Shown one piece after another: positions 1-11,089 of a stretch of 64,000 bases of DNA; position 1 is the stretch's first letter; each line of letters opens with the position of its first letter. The stretch lies in assembly GCF_010389155.1 (NCBI RefSeq), contig NC_057766.1, positions 31,877,516-31,941,515 of the forward strand. The letters are read 5' to 3'. A program made the translations under genes and the position numbers. Origin of the DNA: Erigeron canadensis. Taxonomy: Eukaryota > Streptophyta > Magnoliopsida > Asterales > Asteraceae. A model generated the notes under the pieces. The model did no database searches, was not told the DNA's origin, and saw nothing but the letters and a program-made list of their open reading frames with translations.

Positions 1-115
1 CCTTCCGTTACTTGAATTCTAAAAAATCAAAAACATTCCGTCAAATTCCATTCCTTCAAATTCCAATTCCTTCGAAAATTTTTATTTTTTCTAAAAATAT
101 TCTATGAACCAAACG
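1..115. repeat. Right-end fragment of a MITE-like element
   Basis: The first 115 bases match the right half of the element at 46394-46683: both carry the cttccgt-acttgaattct stretch, the aaaacattccgtcaaatt stretch and an end resembling tctatgaaccaaacgcg. The left half lies outside the window. The outer end matches the inverted terminal sequence of the other copy. Confidence 0.6.
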
Positions 116-525
116 CGTTTAATTTTTTACAACCGAAGAATTTATAAATTATATGTACCATGCAAGTAGTGAATCTTGAATACATGTAGTCATGTAGAGT
201 TGTAGACCTACAATTAGAAAAAAAATATTTAAAAAACAAAACACAAAAAAAACCCTGAAACAAACACCCTAAATTCATGACACATCCAAAAACCCCAAAT
301 TATATTCAAAAAAGAAAATAATAAAAGAAAAAACACAATATAAACTTGTTCCAAACGGAGCAGCCACCGGATCCGATCCGATCCGATCCAACAGTGACGT
401 GCAATCCGTAAACCCCTCAGATCAAAATCTCAAACTTTTGTTTTTGCTTTATACTTGAGAATCAGGGCTTTTTCTTATAACACGCAAATTTCATTTCACG
501 TTTTTTACACGCTCTACTTTTCCAA
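116..525 (+). promoter_or_regulatory. Upstream region and 5' leader of ATG101
   Basis: This AT-rich spacer precedes the ATG101 start codon. It contains a short run of GATCC units (about 368-389) and a pyrimidine-rich stretch just before the ATG. I cannot place a transcription start or a clear TATA box, so the promoter role is inferred from position only. Confidence 0.35.
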
Positions 526-565
526 ATGAACTGCGAAGTTTGTCAACTCAAAGAACTGGTAAAAG

Positions 566-599
<34 letters not shown>

Positions 600-3045
600 T
601 CATTTATTATACTGGAAATTTATTTTATTTTCTAACTAAGTAAATTAATATCATTGTTTGCAGGATGTAGAATACTTTGAGATACGTGAAGTTCTTCGAT
701 GTAAGTTTTTAGATCTCAATTTTGTTTTTGTTTTTGTTTTTTTTTTTAATTTTCTTAGCAATTTTTTTAGCTTTGTTAGGGTTAAATTTTATTTCTTAAT
801 TCCTTTAGATGATTTTTTTGTAGTCATAATGTTATAATTTCAATTTCAATCCTAAGAATATATATTGATCATCAAACATAGAACCATTGACTTTCTTTTG
901 GACCAAAATGCTATACATGTAAACTTAGGTTCTTTCGGTGTAAGTACGAGGATCGTTTTTAACTCGTTGTATAGATCATCGGATTGTACATGAAATGTTT
1001 GCATGTTTTTATAAGCCGAATGTTTTGAGTTTTAAGGAAAGAAAACGCTTCTACATTTCGTCGTCTGTAATGTTTGGAGTTGCTTGATTGATGTTGAAGC
1101 CGTGATAAAATGTGTTTCGTGTCTGGACTATCTCATTATGAAAGTAGTGCGGTCTTACGTTTATTGATTATTTGATGCCTGTTTCTTTGTGTGTGTATAT
1201 GTGCCTTTGCTGCCTGTACACATACATACATACATATATAATTGCATTTATCTTATTGTGTATATTTATTGAGAAAGAGTTGTCTTTTTCTGTATTATAT
1301 GTATTAATGCCTTTTTTTTAGCGTGAGTAGTTTGTCTCTATATAAGTCTTGTAGTTCTGTGATACTCCATTTGCAATCTTGCTGGAAAATAATAATCAGT
1401 AACACGTAGTTAAGTTATGTGGCTAAAATGTTTGCAGGCATCCTACACACGATTTTCTTTCACAGAGCTTTAGGCCTGGTGCGGCCCAAAGACATTGATT
1501 TGGAACTTTTTGAAATTACCTATGTAAGTATTATCTACTTCCTTGGATGTTGCATGCCTTTTTTTCCCTTCAAAATATAAATCCTTTAGAGGAATATATT
1601 GTTTGTGTAGATTCTATTTTGGGGCTATGCTTCAAGCATGCCCTCTGTATTGTCGTGGTTGTTGAGTCCATTGAGGCCCGAGAGAGACATTGAAACAAAC
1701 TATAGGTGTAGAGATCTGAACATGATGCTATTGTTCTCGTAAGTTTTCTATACATTGCGAGCTTTTGCGGTAAAGATGGGTGATTTTCGGCATCCAAGAC
1801 TAAATCAACCAACTTATCATCAAATATATAATTATATATGTTAGGTTCTATTACTAAGAGATGCTTGTATGTGGTGATACTCTGAAACCTGCTGGTTGCT
1901 AGCATATGTAGGAGCTACGATGTCCAATTTCATGTTGATGAATGGCATGTATGTATATATGTATGGCAATAGTCCATTAGATGACTTGAAAGCTTTTATT
2001 TATCTTCTTTTGTGCAGTTTACGATCTCATTGATTTATATCATTGCAACCCTTTCATCTTATAGTCTGAAAATACTTTGTTGTCTCTTTCATCTTGTGGT
2101 TAATGTTGCTCCTAGGATCCATATTACTTATGCTAGACACGTATTTTTTTAGGTCCAATGTGGCGATGCAGAGCTGGAAAAGAAAGTAGATGAGAAAATT
2201 GATCAGTTCATTGATAAAGTAGAGAAACACCCAAACAAGAAAAACCAGGTTTCAGCAATGAACTTAATGTTTTTGATCAATAACTCTCAGTATCTGCCTT
2301 TGAAGTACACCGTGCAGCCATTTCTCCTTTAATTGACTTGTTAGTTATGCAGATAATTTTATCTTTTTTCGAAGTAAAGAACAAACAAGCAACGTGGTTT
2401 ACACACAAAGTTGAACACTTGGACTGGGAGCGGTGGTATATAAATTTAAATGTCTCCCAACACCCGAGATCACATTCTAGCAAGTCACATCATTCTAAAC
2501 TAGTTGTAGACCCAGGAGGTATAATGATTGGTTACTTCAGGAAAAAAAACATTATGACACATGCTTTAAATTGAACACCCTTTATATTGCTACAGAAAGT
2601 GCATCTGATGAGAGAAGTGCTCGGCGGGCAACACTGGAGTCCACTCTGCATGAAGTTTTATTTCAGATAATCAAATTTGTGAATGAGAAGAAAGATCATA
2701 TTCCCCCAATACCAAATATGGAGGGAGTCTCATTTCCTTATGAAATTACTATCTCAAGGTGAGATTTAAATTAATCAGAATCATAGTGCTGTGTAATGTA
2801 GTCTTTCTTACTTTTACCGCTAATATTGATGGTTGCACGATGTGTGGTTTATAATCACCAATAACATATGGCATGTTGTATGCATTCTTTGTGCCTTTAC
2901 AAGTGTTGTGATCATTTCAAGAATCTAAAGTTGGCTATTAACTAATCTTCACTGCTGCCTTATGTTTAGCTCATCAGATTCAGCGTTCGGGATGGACATG
3001 TTTAAGAGGATGCTCCAAACTGGGCACCCGACCATGCTCAGCTGA
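526..3045 (+). CDS. ATG101: Autophagy-related protein 101 (HORMA-domain subunit of the ATG1 kinase complex)
   Basis: Seven exons: 526-558, 664-700, 1438-1523, 2153-2248, 2353-2518, 2596-2758 and 2970-3045. They join in frame with GT-AG borders to give 218 residues, the usual size for the family. The protein opens MNCEVCQLKEL, continues through the HORMA core (RALGLVRPKDIDLELFEITY) and ends FKRMLQTGHPTMLS, all very close to plant ATG101. Trp99-Phe100 sits where the exposed WF finger is expected; in animals that finger recruits downstream autophagy factors. In plants ATG101 pairs with ATG13 to stabilise the ATG1 kinase complex that starts autophagosome formation in the cytosol. Intron 1 holds a (TA)n microsatellite (about 566-598). 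Introns 3 and 4 are long, but the coding sequence is intact. I see no alternative assignment. Confidence 0.95.
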
Positions 3046-3669
3046 TTTTATAAGCTCTTGAACCTCAGGTCCTGCCGTCCTGGCATTTCAGCAGCTTCTG
3101 GATGAGAGTGCCCATGTAACTCGGTAGTTCTGTAAAAATCCTTAGCTTTGCAAATGATAATCTGGCTTCAGATCACACTTTATTACATTTGTTCATATGC
3201 ACGAAGATTTTTAGGTATCTTGTAAAGTTTGTCTGTACTAGTGAATTTGAACCAGAGGAATATGCAGATGGTGGATTAGGATCCAACTTCAATTGTGTTG
3301 GTTAGGTTTTCATGTACGCATATCATATATGTTTTTTTTGTTTTAAACCAGTTAGTAATGGTATCTGCATGTCCAGCTGGGCCTAATGATGCTATTAATT
3401 TCATCTCAAAACAAATGAAATTTATAATATGATTGATTATAATCTTAAATGGTGTTCTAACGGAATTTGCCTTTCATAGAAAGCAAATAATAAAATAACC
3501 AATGTAGGGTTATAATAATTCCTAGACGCTTTCGCCTTCGAATACTGAAGGGAAATTAAGGGTTTGATCTCTGACATAAGTAAACACCTAGTCCCGTGTT
3601 ACCTTACATTGGTTGAGATATAGACAGTCTTACCCTTATTACGACGGTGTAAAGAGGTTGTTTCTAGGT

Positions 3670-4165
3670 TTTATTTAACGAGAGAAAGTACACGTACGTT
3701 GCGGCGGTGACATGGTGGGGAGACAGGTCATAGGAGGTCATAAATTATAGAGTGTGATAACAAATGCCTTAACCTATGGGCTCTGCTCTCGGATTTAAAA
3801 ATTCGTCGAAAATATATTGAATGACATCTCTAATGAAAAAGTATGAAATTTTAAGAATACCCATATAATTTTTATAATTTATCGATATACGGTTTTTGAG
3901 ATAAAATATTTTGAATGAATTAAATGAATAATGGTTTATGGAGGAGAGAAAAAAAAAATGAGTGGTTGAGATTTGAGGAAAGAGTAAAAAATCAGTGGTT
4001 GGGATTTAAGGGTATTATAGGTATATTAAGTAGGGATGTTTACATCAGTGAATAAAGATAGAGATAATTTAGGTATTTCAAAGTTGTAATTTGAGATTTA
4101 GAAAAAGAGGTCCGGGTAAAAAAAAAAATTAATATACAAAATGACCTCCTGTATTGTAAGGCTCT
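3670..4165 (-). mobile_element. Solitary Helitron-like non-autonomous element
   Basis: This single copy of the roughly 460-bp unit is tandemly repeated at 11090-13510. The left end has the GC-rich acgttgcggcgg motif followed by 'ggtcataggaggtcata'. The body shares the 'ggatttaaaaattcgtcg' and 'tataatttatcgatatacgg' blocks. Read on the minus strand the GC-rich end forms a hairpin near the terminus, as in a Helitron 3' end. Exact borders are uncertain. Confidence 0.5.
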
Positions 4166-6991
4166 ATCTTCATTAGTATAAATTATCTGATATAGTTTAG
4201 AAGGAAGTAATTTGTCATCTAGATAATAATTGTATTAATAATAAAAAAGAATTGTCATCCAAAAAGTGCGTTAATTTTTGAATTTCTTAATAATTTCCAA
4301 TAATTATTATTATACCCACTCTAATAAATCGAAATACTTTCAGACTTCAGTAAAAATGTAAAATATATTTTTTTATTTTAATAATTCGTCAACAAATAAA
4401 CAAAACAAATTATATATAATCTTCTAATAACGGATTGATAGCCACCATCACCACAAACTGCATGAAGTACAATAAAATTTATTTTTTAATTTGATTTACA
4501 AATGAGTGCAAATGTTTTTGAGAAAGTCGTCGTATTACGCAGTATCATTGTAGTATATTACTATATACATTAATACATGTATGTGCCCGCTCGATTAGGA
4601 GTTCATCAAACACATGTAGTGGTAAATATCTTTGGAAAACATTGTGTAATTTATGGGTGCTATGACTGTATGAGTAAATATGAGATACTAGTGAATATAG
4701 CTAACTCTAAATTTATGAAGACTTATCTTCGCAACAAAACATATATAGTTGTTTTTGAAATAAATGGCAAGTGAAAGTTGTCAAAAATGCCAAAAACTTT
4801 TAAAAGATAAAATAAAAAGAACCAAGAGTATTTGGAGGCAGAGAGACGAAAGTATAGGTAATCAATTGGTGAAGTGGCATTAAGCATCCCTAGAGGTATG
4901 AAAAGAGATGTCGTGATGATATCATTTATCCTCATGGAGTAGATCCTACATCCAACCAAGTCTTTGACAAGGGAACTGAATAATAATCTGCTGTGAGCAC
5001 TGTGGGGATGAGCTTCCAAAAAACCAACGCCAGAAATCATAACAATGTAGTTATTATCAATACTTTGCATGGATAATAAAGTTAAATAACTTGGTATTAA
5101 TCACTTTTAATCAGATTTTAGCACATAATTTTTGGCTTATAGATTCGGGATTATAGGCTTGTTCGTTTATTTATTACTATGACCGAGTTTGTATAAACTT
5201 TCAAAAATGTGTTTGAGTTCGATTCGGCTCATAATTGTTTGAGCTCGAGCTCGATACTCGTTTATCAATTTTACAATTTTATTTTAAATTAACTTCAAAG
5301 CCTTAATTTCAATAAACTCGTCTAATTACGTGTACCTGAGGTCGAATAATCGCATTTGTTATCATGTATAAACTAATCTTATATATATAAAAAAAACTCA
5401 TAAAATTCACTTTAACAATATTTTTCATAATATTTAGAAATCTTCAGTTTCAATCTGTTAATTAGCATGATATATAATGAGTATTTTTAACTATGTAATG
5501 AAAGGCTCGACTAGCTCGAGTAACTTGTGGAGCTCAATCGGTACACTCGTCAAACGATTTTTCAAATGAGTCTTAAAAAACTCGCACATTTAACTACCCG
5601 AGGTCAATAACTCGGCTCAAGCACGACGACTCAAGTCCAAAACAATTAATCTCAAACCCGAATAGTTAGAGAACAACTGATCTAGAGTTTTTTGTTGCTC
5701 AGGGCAAGACAATTTAAAAATTTCCTATTAAATTTGTAAACAACGATACATTTATTTTTAAAGATTTAAAACCATAAGAAACCTCATTTTTAACCATAAC
5801 CTTGAGTATTTTAGTATCACATATTCATAGGTATTCTGCTAGAGACAAAAGATTGTAGTTATTCGTAGTCATTTACAAATATAGTTCACTAATTAATTAA
5901 TCTATTAGTTGGTTTTCATGATATTTCATTACATTAAATTAGATTTAATACTAACAAATCACAATAACAACATTAATCAGAACAACTCAAAAATGGGAGG
6001 GGTTTTAATTACACTTTGTATATTTAAAGGGGTAGGAGGTGAGAATTAACTATATTTTTTCATTAGTTTATGTTTTCTTTTTTTCAAAACTCATGCATCA
6101 GTTGGAAATTTTGACTACATCATAAATGTTTGTATTTAATAGTAGTACAAGTTTTCTGCCCTTTGTGAGTATGATGCTTTGGGCTATTGCCCTGACCGCC
6201 CTTATGCAGGACCGGCAGAACATATGGGCTCGATTCTCACCCCAACTAGATATACCTATATGTATTTTTGCATGTTATTACCATATGATTTATTGAAGGA
6301 GAAGTGGCGAACAAGGCTTCTTAAGTCTTTAGTCTTAACATTACTTAATTGAACAGTGGGCCTATTTTTTATTTTTCATTTTCTCCCATGTTTTCTAACT
6401 TCTTATTTTATTTTTTAACAACTTTTTTAGTTACAAATATAAATTTATACTAGTATTAAGTACTTAAAAAATTATACATTTGTTAATCTTGATGAATTTA
6501 TATAAACTTGTTGACTTTACTTCTATGAATTTGTTAAACATAATTTTTGTTGTTGCATGTTTTTTTAATAAAATATGTTATAAACTGAAAGAAAAAAATG
6601 TCCTTAAATTCATTATATATAAAAAATTTTGTGTATCAACCATCATAATCATTAAAACTGTGATTGATTTATAAAATTTTATTTTTGATAATCATATGTC
6701 ATTATGTGGAGAGTTTATTTTGTGCGGGTGGGAATAGTTTACAACATCATAACAAAGAAGATGATAAATGTGTTCTATTAGGTTGTGTACGTAAAAGCAC
6801 TTCAAAGGTTTCCGACAAAGAGCTATCGGAGATTGAGCATACGGGTATGTGAATGATGACGATAAGTCGATCTTTGGTGAATATTTATACAGTAGAAGAA
6901 TGGAAGAAAAGACATGGTGGTGCTCTCGTGGTGGATGTTCCCGGAGTTGTTTAAGGAAGAGCACCTGGTTTTTTGGTAATGGGTGATGTAG
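4166..6991. other. Intergenic, repeat remnants, no gene recognised
   Basis: AT-rich sequence. Short open frames at 4577-4774 (+), 4723-5070 (-) and 6664-6852 (+) match no family I know and lack splice or start context. The stretch 5150-5660 is rich in 'ctcgag/gctcgagc' words typical of old dispersed plant repeats. Around 6180-6250 there is a tRNA-like B-box word (ggctcgattctc), possibly a SINE scrap. The solo LTR that follows has inserted into the end of this segment. Confidence 0.5.
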
Positions 6992-7690
6992 TGTTGGAGT
7001 GTGATCATTTTATTATAAATCGCATGTCCGGGAATAATTTAAGCCTACGAGGTCACATGAAATGACACGGTAACTCGATAATATTAATTGATATATTAAA
7101 GTAATATATTGATTAGTTTAATCACGAAATGATTAATTAAACATAATTAAAGGGTTAGTTATATTTAATTGATTAAAAAGGAGGATTAAAATGTGAAAAT
7201 CGAAAAATGGACTTGGACCTAAAGTCCATAAAGGGGGGACGACACATGAAGGCTTGTTTAAGCCTTTATGTTGCTTATTTTCCAAGTTAAGGTTAACATA
7301 ATTAAGCCCTATAAATAAAGGCTTAATTCTTGGTTTTTCACATACTTTTTCTCATAAGCAATTCTCTCCTTTTTCTTTGAAGTGGCCGAAATTCCCTTTC
7401 TTTAGGGTCTTTCGACTTTGAAGTTTAAGGTTCAAGCAAAAGGTTTGTTTGATTTGTGATCGAGTACTAGCATACGTTATTCGGGGTGTCTAGTGTACGA
7501 TCGTAGATGGGTTTTGCTTTAAACCCTAAGCATTAATAATAATCTTATTATTATTATCTTTATTGGAGCTTTGCATAAGGTACATAACTCAATTCTATTC
7601 TTTGTTAATTAATTTGATTGCATATATGTTTTGATTTCTTCCGTTGCGCGTACTCGTGATTATGTATGTTTATGTGTTCATATTCTAACA
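6992..7690. mobile_element. Solo LTR with 5-bp target site duplication
   Basis: A 699-bp block begins TGTTGGAGTG and ends TTCTAACA, giving the TG...CA ends of an LTR. It is flanked by TGTAG at 6987-6991 and again at 7691-7695, a perfect 5-bp target duplication. Inside, a TATA-like ctataaataaagg lies at about 7309. No primer-binding site, gag-pol or second LTR is next to it, so the structure fits a solo LTR left by recombination between two LTRs. The superfamily (Copia or Gypsy) cannot be fixed from the LTR alone; the LTR at 30885 has a similar general layout. Confidence 0.85.
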
Positions 7691-7899
7691 TGTAGGTAGC
7701 TTGAGTATTTGGAACTTTATTTAGCACGAGGAGATTCAACGCCCGCGTTGCGGGTTGCAATAATCGTGGATGCGCGATAAAAGCAGAAGAAGACAAAAAA
7801 AGCAATGGTCATCCACAGTCTTTGGGCGTTGCCCCGAAAAAGATAACGACACGTGAAATTTACAACTTATGGTAATTAAGGAAAATTTATGTGATAAAA

Positions 7900-8640
7900 G
7901 TATAGAGACTGAAACTTTCTTGGCAAAAGTTAGAAAAATGAAATTTTAAAAACTAAATAAAACAAAACTTTTGTTCGAAAAGTAAAAGAAATAAAGTTAT
8001 GCGACAAAAAGTAAAAAGGTTAAAAGTTTCGTGGCAGGAATGAAAAAAGGTTAACGAAAATTAAAAAAACAAAAGTTATATGGTGAAAAGTAAGATAATA
8101 AAACTTTCGTGGCAAAAATTAGAAAAATAAAAGTATAAAAAGTAAATAAAACAAAACTTACCTGCGAAAAGTAAAAGAAGCGAAAGTGATGTGGCAAAGG
8201 TAAAAAGGCGAAAATTTTAATAAATTATGCGATAAAAAGTTAAAAGAATGAAAGATTCGTGGCAAAAGTTAAAAAATTGAAAGTTAAAAAAACTAAATAA
8301 AACAAAATTTTCGTGACAAAAGTAAAAGAAATAAAGTTTTGTGACAAAAAGCAAAAAGGTTAAAAGTTTCGTGTAGTTGACAAAAGTTAAAAAAACAAAA
8401 GTTATTTGGTGAAAAGTAAAATAATGAAATTTTCGTGACAAAAGTTAGAAAAATAAAAGTATAAAAAGTAAATAAAACAAAACTTTCTTGCGAAAAGTAA
8501 AAGAAACGAAAACGATGCGGCAAAAAGTTAAAAAAATGAAAGTTTAAAAACTAAATAAAACAATTAAAAGTAAAAGAATTAAAATTATGTGACAAAAATT
8601 AAAAAAACAAATTAAAAAAAAATGTAAGCAAGCTGACAGA
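7900..8640. repeat. Degenerate A-rich tandem repeat
   Basis: Purine-rich modules recur, such as 'ttcgtggcaaaaagtt', 'aaataaaacaaaact' and 'cgaaaagtaaaagaa'. They sit at irregular spacing with larger blocks duplicated at roughly 290-310 bp (for example about 8090-8210 versus 8410-8520). On the other strand they give Phe-rich open frames, which are a by-product of the repeat and not genes. Confidence 0.7.
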
Positions 8641-9033
8641 CCTGTCAGCTTGACTGTTCATAAGCATATAAAAAAAAAAGGGGTGGGATGGGCGGAGGTG
8701 GGTGGGTCAAACAGGATAAGATAGTTTGGTGGCAAAAATTCAACAAGAGATGCCAGAAATTCGACAATCTAAAAAATTACTGTAGATAAGCACATAATAT
8801 TTTTATATAGAATATTTTTTTAAGAATGGTGTCAAAGTCAAAAAATGACGGATAACTCAAGGACCTCAAGGTAAATTCGCCGTTCTTAAAAAAACTAATA
8901 TCATCTCCAAATTAAATCATTTCACCTGCCGACAATTTTTTTTATTCATTACGTGAAATATGTAAATTTTGAAAAACATGTTCGTTACTATGCAACCAAT
9001 TAAATCTTCCAATATGACGTCTCTCCTTATATA
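8641..9033. other. Spacer without recognisable feature
   Basis: AT-rich sequence with a short G-rich stretch near 8680-8710 (ggggtgggatgggcggaggtggg on the plus strand). No coding frame or known repeat is recognised. Confidence 0.4.
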
Positions 9034-9250
9034 ACTAGTGTCAATGCCTTGTCCGATGAATAGATAATTTCAAAATATATCAATGATAAATATCAAAATA
9101 ATATATAACAAAACACATAAAGAACAACAAAACATGAACAAAACAAATTTTAAAAAATAAACTCTTTTGTTGTAAAAGAAGAAATCATTATCAAACTACA
9201 ATTGAAAATAAACTAAATTAAAAGAGATGAAAAATAACAATAACTTAACA
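9034..9250 (-). mobile_element. Helitron-like end, degraded copy
   Basis: Starts ACTAGTGTC, followed by 'gtccgatgaatagataatttcaaaatatat', matching the start of the copies at 43357 and 53784. Read on the minus strand this is a CTAGT-type terminus preceded by a short hairpin-like word, the signature of a Helitron 3' end. The far end is not defined. Confidence 0.45.
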
Positions 9251-9870
9251 ATTCAATATCAAATAATAAAGAAACACGAACAAAATACCAAAAATAAAAT
9301 TAAGGTGATATAAAAAAAAACCGTATGTTTATTAAACAATTTTTAAAATTTTTTTAAAGATATATAATATTTTTAAAACACTTTCAATAAAATTAAAGTG
9401 ATTTTTTTTAATAGAAACTTACTTAACTTGGTTAATTTGTTTATTAAAGAAAGGAAGAAGAGGAATAATATGAATGAGAATGATTAATAAAAATTTAGGT
9501 TATATATATAATTATTTATTTAGTGAAAGAGTTTTAAAAATATTATATATTTTTAAAATTTTTAAAAAAATTTGTTTTGATAAAAAAAAAATTTATGATA
9601 GAATTATAAATATAATTATCTATTTAATAAACAAATACAAAATGAAAAAAGTATAGAAAAAATGAGAGAGTTCTAGAGTAATTAAGAGATAGTTTTAAGC
9701 TTAAAAAGAGCTTTAAGTGGTGCCCAGTATAACCTCAATCTCCTCTTTTAGTTATAGTATATATATATATATATATATTAGATGAAATATAAAATTAAAT
9801 AAATTAAAATATAAAACTTACTACTAACTCGGTGTCAAAATAAAATAAATACATATATTTTTTGAAAGGT
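9251..9870. other. AT-rich spacer
   Basis: Mostly A/T with a (TA)n run at about 9757-9779. The block at about 9715-9755 ('gtgcccagtataacctcaatctcctcttttagttata') is shared with 54367-54407, so a dispersed repeat end lies here. The open frame at 9474-9656 is an AT-rich artefact. Confidence 0.45.
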
Positions 9871-10155
9871 GTGGATCATTTGCTCGCAACAGGGGATCTA
9901 GTCTACGTTGTTTTAACCGAGTCTGCGCTAGAGAGTCCCTCACCCTCAATACCTAGCAAGAGGAGAAACTCCCAACTAAACCATCTGAAGGCACGTCATT
10001 TAGTTGGGATAGAACCTTGCCCCCTCTAGAGGACTTAAACATGCTTCACTAGAAGACTTTATTTGTAAAAAAATTTTAAATGTCCTTCTGATCATGTCTC
10101 AAACTCGAGACCTGTAGTATGTAAAGTTGGTGCTCAACCATTGAACTATAACGGA
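9870..10155 (-). mobile_element. tRNA-derived SINE-like repeat
   Basis: On the minus strand the right edge reads like a pol III promoter: an A-box-like tagttcaatggttgagc, then a B-box-like ggtctcgagtttgag about 25 bases on. The other part (about 9873-9975) recurs at 16618-16718 within intron 2 of the esterase gene. No cloverleaf can be drawn, so this is a SINE-like repeat and not a tRNA gene. Confidence 0.5.
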
Positions 10156-10165
10156 AAGTACAAAT

Positions 10166-10172
10166 AAATATA

Positions 10173-10213
<41 letters not shown>
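10166..10213. repeat. (TA)n microsatellite
   Basis: Nearly pure TA dinucleotides interrupted once by a 'tt' near 10179. A shorter related run is found at about 9757-9779. Confidence 0.9.
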
Positions 10214-10217
<4 letters not shown>

Positions 10218-11089
10218 TTTTATCAATTATCTATTTTTTCTTGTAGTAAACAGCTATTGTGAAATAAAGTACGAAATGGTATGAGTAAAGGATTATTTTG
10301 AGACATACATATAGACGTATAGTACATGAAAATATCAAGGTTTCAGAGTTAAATTCTGATTTTTTTAAGAGGCAAAATATCAAAATATATAAGAAGAATT
10401 TATATGAGTTCTAATATCAAACTTAATTTGTTAATTATTATTATTATCATCATTATTTAATATTACTACTGGTATAAAACTAAGAAGTCGAGCAAAATAT
10501 TCAACGTAGATATTATGATGATATAATTATATGTATAGATAAAAAAAAATTCATCTTTCACAGTTTATATTGCACAGTACAAATGCCAATCTCTACATTA
10601 CATGCGCCTAATAAAATGGGAAGTGATATTAGTATTCTTCATTTTGATAGATTTATCACAATTATAGATTATTGGTTTGTACAGTTAATTATATAATTTA
10701 TACGTAATCTCTACGTCACATGTGCCTAATAAAATGGGAAGTGATATTGGTACTCCTTATTTTGATAAATTTATCACAATTATACACTACTGGTTTGTAC
10801 AATTAGTTATATAACTTGTACGTTATGGTACATCTATCAACAATCGTGATACAAATATTTATTTTCCTAATAAAATATATATATACTCATCTAACTTTAA
10901 TAAATGCATAGACATAGCTACACACGTACGTAAGGAAGTTGAGGTACGTGAATGAATATCGTAATCATTGTCGTTTAAAACTATCTAACATGCAACAAGT
11001 ATGTTTTCGATAAACATGGTTAGAATCCTATATTTATAGGTACGTTGCATATATTGAACGCATCTTTTTATCTTTATCTATATATATTA
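10214..11089. other. Spacer with a local duplicated block
   Basis: A roughly 120-bp stretch is duplicated head to tail: 10586-10705 and 10707-10825 share 'ctctac-ttacatg-gcctaataaaatgggaagtgatatt', the 'tttgataaatttatcacaattata' block and 'ggtttgtacaattaattatataa'. No coding frame is supported. Confidence 0.6.

Noticed and set aside
568..598. (TA)n run as a promoter TATA box
   Set aside because: It lies inside intron 1 of ATG101, downstream of the start codon.
4723..5070. 115-residue minus-strand frame
   Set aside because: No family recognised, no splice partners, AT-rich surroundings. It could be an old gene remnant but I cannot support it.
6992..7690. Part of a complete LTR retrotransposon
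   Set aside because: The target duplication closes directly around the single LTR, so no internal region remains.
8217..8523. Phe-rich minus-strand frames
   Set aside because: They are the reverse reading of the A-rich tandem repeat and show no domain, start context or codon pattern of a gene.
7900..8640. CRISPR-like array
   Set aside because: Units are degenerate with no constant repeat and unique spacer alternation, and the genome is a plant nuclear genome.
10100..10155. Possible tRNA gene from A-box and B-box words
   Set aside because: No acceptor stem or cloverleaf can be drawn, and the sequence is part of a dispersed repeat; a SINE-like origin is better. The same applies to 30310, 32865, 46970 and 56957.
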